A stretch of 5,827 bases of DNA from Spirochaetia bacterium (GTDB lineage Bacteria > Spirochaetota > Spirochaetia > Treponematales > Breznakiellaceae), in assembly GCA_025997875.1 (NCBI GenBank), contig BNVE01000179.1:1-5827 (forward strand), written 5' to 3'. Below, piece after piece: positions 1 to 4,457 of the stretch. Below the pieces are notes generated by a model. That model did not search any database. It was not told the DNA's origin and saw only the letters and a list, made by a program, of their open reading frames with translations. How positions within the stretch are numbered: the stretch's first letter is position 1; each line of letters opens with the position of its first letter. Position numbers and translations under genes: made by a program.

Positions 1-553
1 GTTCCGCACTGCTCATCTCCATCACCGGCTTCGACACGATCCGGTCCGCCTTCGATAGTTCTACCGTTATTATAGTCGTCTTTCCCCCAAGGGACAAGTT
101 ATGCTCTTTATCATAATATTCAAACCGATGTATCAGTTCTTCATCATCAAACAGAGGTTTATTTAACAGGGATATCTGGTAGGTGTTTTTCAAATCCTTA
201 TAGCTCTTGTCTTCTCCCCTGATATCCTGGGTGGTAAAGAGCTTACATATATGGAACTCCAGCCGCTGGGCCTCGTAGGTGTCGGGATTGGTGGTCATTT
301 CAACATTACCCAGTTGGCCGTCGGTAAGCTTTACGGAGATGTCGAAACGGATTTGACGGTCCCGCAGGCTGGTGGGTGGGGGTTCATTGGCGGTGACGGT
401 TACCAGTTCCAGTTGGAGGGCCATATAGGCTGAAAGCAGCCAACGCAGGGCGCCTCGGGAGGGGAGGGTATCCCGTGTAAAGACGGATTTGAAGACATTA
501 TCCCAGCAGGGGTTGATAATGTCGTCCTCGTAGGTGAAGGTGATTTTACGCAT
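1..553 (-). CDS. Rpn family recombination-promoting nuclease / PD-(D/E)XK transposase-like protein (3' end off the window)
   Basis: The minus strand is open from ATG at 553-551 to the left edge: 184 codons with no stop, so the C-terminus is missing. A good Shine-Dalgarno (GGAGG, complement of 559-563) sits 5 bases before the ATG and fixes the start. The protein begins MRKITFTYEDD. Its order of motifs fits the PD-(D/E)XK Rpn family (PDDEXK_2): an N-terminal segment with FKSVFTRD (residues 21-28), a core FD at 70-71, a turn DGQLGNVEM (78-86) with the second acidic residue E85, then Y93/R97 and the conserved stretch Q109, G113, Y118, L121, Y125-Q-I. Family members are metal-dependent DNA endonucleases that promote recA-independent recombination, and some are linked to phage defence. 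The family usually has ExQ at the active site; here it reads E85-M-T87, so activity is uncertain. It is divergent from the hydrogenase operon and probably functionally unrelated. The family call is by recognition, not by search. Confidence 0.8.
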   Translation of the reverse strand, partial: MRKITFTYEDDIINPCWDNVFKSVFTRDTLPSRGALRWLLSAYMALQLELVTVTANEPPPTSLRDRQIRFDISVKLTDGQLGNVEMTTNPDTYEAQRLEFHICKLFTTQDIRGEDKSYKDLKNTYQISLLNKPLFDDEELIHRFEYYDKEHNLSLGGKTTIITVELSKADRIVSKPVMEMSSAE

Positions 554-636
554 ACATGCCTCCATAGGGTACGGTTTTTCTCCGTTTTTTCACCTTATAA
601 AGGGCACTGGGATGTGTGGCGGTTCAATCAAAAGGG

Positions 637-654
637 AAATATTTTAAAATATTT
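637..654. repeat. 18-bp perfect AT palindrome
   Basis: AAATATTTTAAAATATTT reads identically on both strands, centred between 645 and 646. It lies between the two divergent genes, where an operator could act on either. It consists only of A and T in an AT-rich stretch, so chance or simple composition is a real alternative. It does not match the Rex operator consensus (TTGTGA-N6-TCACAA type) that one might expect in front of a hydrogenase operon. Confidence 0.4.
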
Positions 655-701
655 TCACTGTATACGCTTTTATAGAGTGGAATAATCGCTTTTTAGAGAG
701 A

Positions 702-734
702 GCCCTCCGGGAAACAAACCGGGGGCCTTTTTTT
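702..734 (+). terminator. Orphan rightward intrinsic terminator
   Basis: The left arm GCCCTCCGG (702-710) pairs with CCGGGGGC (719-726) through 8 GC-only pairs with one bulged T (706). The loop is GAAACAAA and a run of seven T follows at 728-734. The T-run is on the plus strand only, so it stops transcripts moving right. No plus-strand gene ends just upstream, because the neighbour on the left is on the minus strand. It may therefore end a short leader or small RNA, act as an attenuator upstream of the hydrogenase operon, or insulate the operon from antisense read-through of the Rpn gene. Confidence 0.75.
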
Positions 735-802
735 GTGGCATTTGTAAGAGACGCCTAACATTCAATAAATAAGTATAGATAAAAAACCCATGTTTTCCCC
801 GC

Positions 803-831
803 TTGCGTAAATCTCTCCGGAGATATAAAAT
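803..831 (+). promoter_or_regulatory. Candidate promoter of the hydrogenase operon
   Basis: TTGCGT (803-808) and TAAAAT (826-831) are separated by 17 bases and fit a sigma-70-like -35/-10 pair: the -10 matches five of six consensus positions, the -35 only the leading TTG and little more. TATAAA (824-829) and TATAGA (833-838) are alternative -10 hexamers. Transcription would start near 838, leaving a leader of about 35-48 bases before hndA. The position downstream of the terminator at 702-734 suits the first gene of the operon. Inference from sequence only. Confidence 0.45.
811..824. repeat. Dyad inside the promoter spacer, possible operator
   Basis: ATCTC (811-815) and GAGAT (820-824) form an inverted repeat around TCCG. 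In another register TCTCCGGAGA (814-823) is a perfect 10-bp palindrome. The dyad lies between the proposed -35 and -10, a usual place for repressor binding. It would not be in the mRNA if transcription starts near 838, so a DNA operator is more likely than an RNA hairpin. No known regulator consensus is recognised. Confidence 0.35.
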
Positions 832-849
832 ATATAGATGTAACTCATG

Positions 850-861
850 ATAAAATTTTAT
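850..861. repeat. 12-bp AT palindrome upstream of hndA
   Basis: ATAAAATTTTAT is perfectly self-complementary and lies 12 bases before the ATG at 874, in the presumed 5' leader. It could be a weak hairpin or operator half-site pair, but composition alone may explain it. Confidence 0.25.
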
Positions 862-873
862 TCTTTATAGAAG

Positions 874-1398
874 ATGGGGGTTTCCATGGCAAGTTCCGGT
901 GCGGTTTTTTCAAAAAATGCGGGTTCCCAGGGGGATATAGATTTTCCCGGGGAGTTGATTTCCTTTATCGATGAATGGAAGGTTAAACCAGGCAGTCTTA
1001 TCATGATCCTGCACAAGACCCAGGAAACCTTTGGGTTTATTTCCCGGCCCGCCGCGGAAAAACTGGCCCATTTGACGGGGATCCCCCTGGCGCGGATCTA
1101 CGGGGTCATCACCTTTTACCACTTTTTCAAGACCACCAAGCCCGGCAAGAACAAGGTTTCCGTCTGTCTGGGAACCGCCTGCTACCTTAAGGGCGGCCAG
1201 GACCTTATCGAGGAGGCCCGGATCATCCTGAGCCTTGAAGAGGGGGGCGTGACCGAAGACGGCCTGTTCTCCATCGATCCGGTCCGCTGCGTGGGTTGCT
1301 GCGGCCTTGCCCCGGTTATGACCGTGGGGAACGATACCTACGGCAAACTCACCAAGGATCAGCTCCCGACCATCATCGCCAAGTACCAGAACGCTTAA
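874..1398 (+). CDS. hndA: [FeFe] hydrogenase subunit A, NuoE/HydC-like [2Fe-2S] protein
   Basis: A 174-residue protein of the 24-kDa NADH dehydrogenase subunit family (NuoE; HydC in Thermotoga, HndA in Desulfovibrio). It has an N-terminal helical part (about 25-85, including IPLARIYGVITFYHFF at 70-85) and a thioredoxin-like fold with four cluster ligands, C98-x4-C103 (CLGTAC) and C139-x3-C143 (CVGCC). Together they bind one [2Fe-2S] cluster next to the flavin of HndC. C142 is an extra cysteine beside C143, where homologues often have Ala. It is the first gene of the operon and cytoplasmic, with no signal peptide. The start is uncertain: ATG 874 has almost no Shine-Dalgarno, whereas ATG 886 (MASSG...) has GGGGG at 876-880 five bases upstream and may be the true start, giving 170 residues. 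The stop is followed by a strong GC hairpin. Confidence 0.93.
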   Translation: MGVSMASSGAVFSKNAGSQGDIDFPGELISFIDEWKVKPGSLIMILHKTQETFGFISRPAAEKLAHLTGIPLARIYGVITFYHFFKTTKPGKNKVSVCLGTACYLKGGQDLIEEARIILSLEEGGVTEDGLFSIDPVRCVGCCGLAPVMTVGNDTYGKLTKDQLPTIIAKYQNA

Positions 1399-1404
1399 AA
1401 CTTA

Positions 1405-1425
1405 GGCCCATCAGCAAGATGGGCC
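1405..1425 (+). repeat. GC-rich hairpin after hndA
   Basis: GGCCCATC (1405-1412) pairs perfectly with GATGGGCC (1418-1425) around the loop AGCAA. It begins 7 bases after the hndA stop. There is no T-run after it (GTTAAATTATG), so it is unlikely to be a full terminator. A role in shielding the hndA mRNA 3' end from exonucleases, or in partial termination, is inferred. Confidence 0.65.
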
Positions 1426-1435
1426 GTTAAATTAT

Positions 1436-1482
1436 GCTTGGAGTTTATAAAAAAACCTACGTTTTTTTATAAACTCCTAAGC
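1436..1482 (+). repeat. Long inverted repeat (17 + 4 bp stem) between hndA and the ATPase gene
   Basis: The bases at 1440-1456 pair perfectly with 1461-1477 (17 bp) around the loop CTAC. After one bulged T (1478), four more pairs, GCTT 1436-1439 with AAGC 1479-1482, extend it to 21 bp. The stem contains A7 opposite T7, so the T-run is inside the hairpin rather than after it, unlike a usual intrinsic terminator. Its last two bases are also the first two of the next hairpin. Possible roles are an RNase III-type processing site, partial terminator or mRNA stability element. Confidence 0.7.
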
Positions 1483-1505
1483 AAAAAATCCGGAGGATTT
1501 TTTGC
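1481..1505 (+). promoter_or_regulatory. Hairpin sequestering the Shine-Dalgarno and TTG start of the ATPase gene
   Basis: GCAAAAAATCC (1481-1491) pairs perfectly over 11 bp with GGATTTTTTGC (1495-1505), loop GGA. The Shine-Dalgarno GGAGG (1492-1496) is split between the loop and the stem, and the TTG start (1502-1504) is fully paired with 1482-1484. Spacing from GGAGG to TTG is 5 bases, which supports that start. Folding would block initiation, so translation may depend on ribosomes coming from hndA, on temperature, or on a factor that opens the stem. The pairing is seen directly; the regulatory role is inferred. Confidence 0.6.
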
Positions 1506-2113
1506 ATTTTACCTTGGCCGACCTTATTACTGACATAACGCAGAATGGGGCCGAGTCGGGGGCTTCCCTGGTGGAGCTTGAAATAAGTGAAACCGATAAG
1601 GGAGTTAATGGAAACCCGGAATTCCGTTTTGTGGTACGGGATAACGGCAAGGGGATGAGTCCTGAGGGATTGAAGCGGGCCATGGACCCCTTTGTGACCG
1701 ACGGGATTAAACATCCCAACCGCAAGGTGGGCCTGGGGATTCCCTTCCTGATCCAGACTGCGGAGCAGTCCGGGGGTGGCTGGGATATCAAGTCCCGGAA
1801 GGCGGGAACTGAAGGTTCCTTGGACGATGGTTTCCTGGGCGAAGGCGGCCACGGCACCATGGCGACCGCCTGGTTTGATGCGGGCAATGTGGACACCCCG
1901 CCCATTGGGGACATATCGGGGATGTTCAGGACCATCATCCTGTTTGAAGGTCCGGAAGAGGTGCATATCAGCCGGACCCGCAAGGGCGGGGCGGGGGATC
2001 TGGCCTATGAGGTCCGCAAATCGGAACTCATTGACGCCCTGGGGAACCTTGAGGATACCCAGTCCCTGATATTGCTGGATCAGTATCTGCGTTCATTGGA
2101 AGATGAAGAATGA
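1502..2113 (+). CDS. Small GHKL-type ATP-binding protein (HATPase_c domain only)
   Basis: A 203-residue protein that is essentially one Bergerat-fold ATPase domain, as in histidine kinases, anti-sigma factors, MutL and Hsp90. The N-box is LADLITDITQNGAESGAS (5-22, with D11 and N15), the G1 box is D47-NGKGM, the G2 box is K75-VGLG (75-79) and GGHGT (115-119) closes the nucleotide site. There is no H-box, receiver, sensor or membrane segment, so it is not a complete sensor kinase. The C-terminal part (about 140-203) is unassigned and ends in an acidic helix. The start must be TTG 1502: an in-frame stop lies at 1478-1480, no ATG or GTG lies between, the first downstream ATG (1652) would remove the N-box, and GGAGG sits 5 bases upstream. 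ATPase or kinase-like genes next to hydrogenase nuoE-like genes are known in other anaerobes. A regulatory or assembly role is inferred; its target is unknown. Confidence 0.85.
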   Translation: MHFTLADLITDITQNGAESGASLVELEISETDKGVNGNPEFRFVVRDNGKGMSPEGLKRAMDPFVTDGIKHPNRKVGLGIPFLIQTAEQSGGGWDIKSRKAGTEGSLDDGFLGEGGHGTMATAWFDAGNVDTPPIGDISGMFRTIILFEGPEEVHISRTRKGGAGDLAYEVRKSELIDALGNLEDTQSLILLDQYLRSLEDEE

Positions 2114-2133
2114 AAATCTTTCAGATTTTCATT
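2109..2133 (+). repeat. Hairpin across the ATPase gene stop codon
   Basis: AATGAAAATCT (2109-2119) pairs perfectly with AGATTTTCATT (2123-2133), 11 bp with loop TTC. The stop TGA (2111-2113) lies in the left arm. It is AT-rich and has no trailing T-run, so it is not a classical terminator. It may affect mRNA stability or ribosome release and re-initiation. Confidence 0.55.
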
Positions 2134-2136
2134 TAA

Positions 2137-2158
2137 GCAGTTTTGCAGGCAAAATTGC
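2137..2158 (+). repeat. Second hairpin before hndB
   Basis: GCAGTTTTG (2137-2145) pairs with CAAAATTGC (2150-2158), 9 bp including one G-T pair, loop CAGG. It ends 8 bases before the hndB Shine-Dalgarno (GAGGAG, 2167-2172), which stays unpaired. With the hairpin at 2109-2133 it fills most of the 65-base gap. Confidence 0.5.
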
Positions 2159-2178
2159 ACTAAATAGAGGAGAGAGGA

Positions 2179-2580
2179 ATGGCTAAAATGACTTTGGAGG
2201 AGCTGCGCTCCCTGCGGGATTCCAAAAAGAATGACCTCCGCAAGCGGGACGCCGAAGGTAAGGAAATTCAGGTTATCGTGGGTATGGGTACCTGCGGTAT
2301 CGCCGCCGGCGCAAAGGTTACCCTGGACGCCTTTATCAACGCCCTGGATGCGGCAAAACTGGTGGACAGCGTGCTGGTGCGCCAGACCGGCTGCATGGGG
2401 CTCTGTCACTCGGAACCCACCGTGGAGGTGATAGTCCCCGGAATGCCTGCGGTCATCTACGGCAATGTTGACGCCGGTGTCGCCAAGGACATCGTGAAAA
2501 AGCATTTAATCGGCAAGGAGCTTCTGGATAACAAAATCCTGGACCGGCCTGCCGCGGATATCAATAGGTTAAAGGGGTAA
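2179..2580 (+). CDS. hndB: [FeFe] hydrogenase subunit B, thioredoxin-like [2Fe-2S] ferredoxin
   Basis: A 133-residue protein resembling HndB of the NADP-reducing hydrogenase and the thioredoxin-like [2Fe-2S] ferredoxin domain of NuoE/NuoF fusions. An N-terminal helix (MTLEELRSLRDSKK, 4-17) precedes a fold with C39 in MGTCGIAAGA and C72-x3-C76 in TGCMGLCHSEP. The expected second cysteine of the first pair is not present: there are only three cysteines in the whole protein. I recall the GTCGIAAGA form as common in this family, so the fourth ligand may be non-cysteine. Its role is presumably an electron relay or docking subunit between HndC and HndA or HndD. The start is supported by GAGGAG (2167-2172), 6 bases upstream. 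The stop is only 3 bases before hndC, and AGGGG (2573-2577) inside its last codons is the hndC Shine-Dalgarno, so the two are probably translationally coupled. Confidence 0.9.
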   Translation: MAKMTLEELRSLRDSKKNDLRKRDAEGKEIQVIVGMGTCGIAAGAKVTLDAFINALDAAKLVDSVLVRQTGCMGLCHSEPTVEVIVPGMPAVIYGNVDAGVAKDIVKKHLIGKELLDNKILDRPAADINRLKG

Positions 2581-2583
2581 GCA

Positions 2584-4389
2584 ATGGCGTATAATCACTA
2601 CATCCTTACCTGCGGCGGAACCGGCTGCGAGTCCAACAAGGGTGATGAAATTTACCGGAACCTGATCGCCGAAGCGGAAAAGCTTGGGGTTAAAGATCAG
2701 GTCCAGATCGTCAAGACCGGCTGTTTCGGCTTCTGTGAACGGGGCCCCATCGTCAAGGTCCTGCCGGAAGATTCCTTCTATGTGGACATAAAACCCGAGG
2801 ACGCGGCGGAGATCATCGCCGAACAGATCCTCAAGGGCCGGGAAGTGCCTCGGCTCCTCTACAAGGGCGAAGGGGAAAAGAAAAAAGACACCGCGGTAGA
2901 GGATATCGAATTCTACCAGAAGCAGGTCCGGGTGGTTCTGCGGAACTGCGGCGTGATCAACCCCGAAAACATCGATGAATACATCGCCCGGGAAGGCTAC
3001 ACCGGCCTTGAAAAGGTCCTTTTTGACTGGACCCCTGAGCAGCTTATCGAAGAGATAAAGATCTCCGGCCTCCGGGGCCGGGGCGGCGCGGGTTTCCCCA
3101 CCTGGCTCAAATGGGATCTGGCCCGCAAGGCCGCAGGGGATGTGAAGTACATGATCTGTAATGCCGACGAAGGGGATCCGGGGGCCTACATGGACCGGTC
3201 CACCATCGAAGGGGACCCCCATTCGGTTATCGAGGGGATGATCACCGCCGGTAAGGCTATCGGGGCTCATGAGGGTTTTGTGTATATCCGGGCGGAATAC
3301 CCCCTGGCTATTGAGCGGCTCAAAATTGCCCTGAACCAGGCCCGGGACTATGGTCTTTTGGGCAAGAACATCCTGGGTTCGGGCTTTGACTTTGACATCG
3401 AAATCCGGCTCGGCGCCGGGGCCTTTGTCTGCGGCGAGGAAACCGCCCTTATCAAATCCGTGGAAGGCAACCGGGGTATGCCCGTACCCAAGCCGCCTTT
3501 CCCGGCGAACAAGGGACTCTGGCAGCGGCCCACGGTGATCAACAACGTGGAAACCCTGGCAAACATCCCGGTGATTACCGCCAAAGGCGGCGCCTGGCTT
3601 GCGGCCATCGGAACTGAAAAATCCAAGGGTACCAAGGTATTCGCCCTGACCGGTAAGGTAAAGAATTCCGGCCTGGTGGAAGTCCCCATGGGAACCACCC
3701 TCCGCGAAATCATCTTCGACATCGGCGGCGGTATAAAAGACAAGAAAAAGTTCAAGGGTGTCCAGACCGGCGGCCCCTCAGGCGGTATCCTTACCGAAAA
3801 GGTGCTGGACACCCCGATTGACTACGAAAGCCTGACGGCCAACGGTTCCATGATGGGTTCCGGGGGTATGATCGTCATGGACGAAGACGACTGCGTGGTT
3901 GATGTGGCCCGGTTCTATATGGACTTCTGCGTGGATGAATCCTGTGGAAAGTGCTCACCCTGCCGGATTGGTACCACCCAACTCCTCAGCCTTCTGGAAA
4001 AAATTACCAACGGCAACGGGGAAGAAAGCGACCTGGAAAAACTGGAGTCCATCGGCAAGGCCATGACCAAGGCCAGCCTCTGCGCCCTTGGGGGCACCGC
4101 GGCGAACCCCACCCTGTCCACGGTAAAGAACTTCCGGGAAGAGTACCTGGAACACATCCATGACAAGAAGTGCCGGGCAGGCAAGTGCAAGCACCTGGTG
4201 CGTTTTGTAATCGACCAGGAAAAATGTATGGGTTGCAGTATCTGCTCAAAACACTGTCCCGCGGCTTGTATCAGCCAGGCTACCAACAGTGAGAAGAAGC
4301 GGCCTCCCTATCAGATTGACCAGTCCAAGTGCGTCAAGTGCGGTGAGTGTCTCAAGAGCTGCAAATTTGGGGCAGTTACTAAAGGCTAA
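2584..4389 (+). CDS. hndC: [FeFe] hydrogenase subunit C, NuoF/HydB-like NAD(P)H- and FMN-binding flavoprotein
   Basis: A full-length 601-residue diaphorase subunit. An N-terminal thioredoxin-like [2Fe-2S] domain has C10-x4-C15 (CGGTGC) and C47-x3-C51. The NuoF core follows: GLRGRGGAGFP (162-172), glycine-rich FMN/NAD(P)H loop; CNADEGDPGAYMDR (192-205); and GAGAFVCGEETALIKSVEG (277-295). An SLBB-like segment (about 350-405) precedes the [4Fe-4S] site with C454, C457, C460 (ESCGKCSPCRIG) and C500. Two C-terminal ferredoxin-type [4Fe-4S] motifs are C548/551/554/558 and C583/586/589/593. C449, H524 or H526, C530 and C535 may form the zinc site described for Thermotoga HydB. The protein would oxidise or reduce NAD(P)H at FMN and pass electrons to HndA and HndD; in bifurcating complexes this is the subunit where bifurcation is proposed. 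NAD versus NADP preference cannot be read from the sequence. The start follows AGGGG by 6 bases. Confidence 0.97.
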   Translation: MAYNHYILTCGGTGCESNKGDEIYRNLIAEAEKLGVKDQVQIVKTGCFGFCERGPIVKVLPEDSFYVDIKPEDAAEIIAEQILKGREVPRLLYKGEGEKKKDTAVEDIEFYQKQVRVVLRNCGVINPENIDEYIAREGYTGLEKVLFDWTPEQLIEEIKISGLRGRGGAGFPTWLKWDLARKAAGDVKYMICNADEGDPGAYMDRSTIEGDPHSVIEGMITAGKAIGAHEGFVYIRAEYPLAIERLKIALNQARDYGLLGKNILGSGFDFDIEIRLGAGAFVCGEETALIKSVEGNRGMPVPKPPFPANKGLWQRPTVINNVETLANIPVITAKGGAWLAAIGTEKSKGTKVFALTGKVKNSGLVEVPMGTTLREIIFDIGGGIKDKKKFKGVQTGGPSGGILTEKVLDTPIDYESLTANGSMMGSGGMIVMDEDDCVVDVARFYMDFCVDESCGKCSPCRIGTTQLLSLLEKITNGNGEESDLEKLESIGKAMTKASLCALGGTAANPTLSTVKNFREEYLEHIHDKKCRAGKCKHLVRFVIDQEKCMGCSICSKHCPAACISQATNSEKKRPPYQIDQSKCVKCGECLKSCKFGAVTKG

Positions 4390-4397
4390 GGAGTAAT

Positions 4398-4414
4398 GTG
4401 TTACTTTGTAACAC
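4398..4414 (+). repeat. Hairpin after hndC
   Basis: GTGTTAC (4398-4404) pairs perfectly with GTAACAC (4408-4414), loop TTT, starting 9 bases after the hndC stop. There is no T-run after it. It is one of two hairpins in the 68-base gap before hndD. Confidence 0.5.
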
Positions 4415-4425
4415 TTCCGATTGAC

Positions 4426-4440
4426 GGCGGCAATGCCGCT
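4426..4440 (+). repeat. GC hairpin before hndD
   Basis: GCGGC (4427-4431) pairs with GCCGC (4435-4439), loop AAT, with a further G-T pair outside. Only TTTGTAT follows, too poor in T for a confident terminator. It lies 7 bases before the hndD Shine-Dalgarno AGGAG (4447-4451), which stays exposed. It could be a weak attenuator or stability element. Confidence 0.45.
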
Positions 4441-4457
4441 TTGTATAGGAGTATTAA

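Larger units (their letters stand above)
554..873. other. Divergent intergenic region, no protein gene seen
   Basis: These 320 bases separate the leftward Rpn gene from the rightward hydrogenase operon. I see no credible coding sequence; the base composition is AT-rich, especially from about 637 to 700 and 760 to 873. It holds an AT palindrome (637-654), an intrinsic terminator pointing right (702-734), a candidate sigma-70-like promoter (803-831) with a dyad, and a 12-bp AT palindrome (850-861). I could not find a convincing -35/-10 pair for the leftward gene, although TTATAA (complement of 595-600) is a possible -10. Confidence 0.7.

Noticed and set aside
251..433. 60-codon plus-strand open frame
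   Set aside because: It lies entirely antisense to the Rpn-like gene, whose frame has a good Shine-Dalgarno and family motifs; the plus-strand translation shows no recognisable domain.
601..640. tRNA-like GGTTCAATC resembling a T-loop
   Set aside because: The flanking bases do not form a T-arm stem and no acceptor, D or anticodon arms can be placed.
612..647. Short frame MCGGSIKREIF upstream of the terminator, as a leader peptide
   Set aside because: Only 11 codons, no convincing Shine-Dalgarno, no run of regulatory codons, and no clear promoter in front.
554..873. Rex operator for redox control of the hydrogenase
   Set aside because: No sequence close to the TTGTGA-N6-TCACAA type was found; the palindromes present are of other kinds.
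1405..1425. Operon-ending terminator after hndA
   Set aside because: The stem is strong but no T-run follows, and the downstream genes complete the same hydrogenase, so full termination here is unlikely.
1457..1983. Two long minus-strand frames opposite the ATPase gene
   Set aside because: Both are low-complexity shadows of the plus-strand gene, which has clear GHKL motifs and a Shine-Dalgarno.
2569..3270. 233-codon minus-strand frame opposite hndC
   Set aside because: It is explained by the codon bias of the real NuoF-like gene on the plus strand; no domain is recognisable in it.
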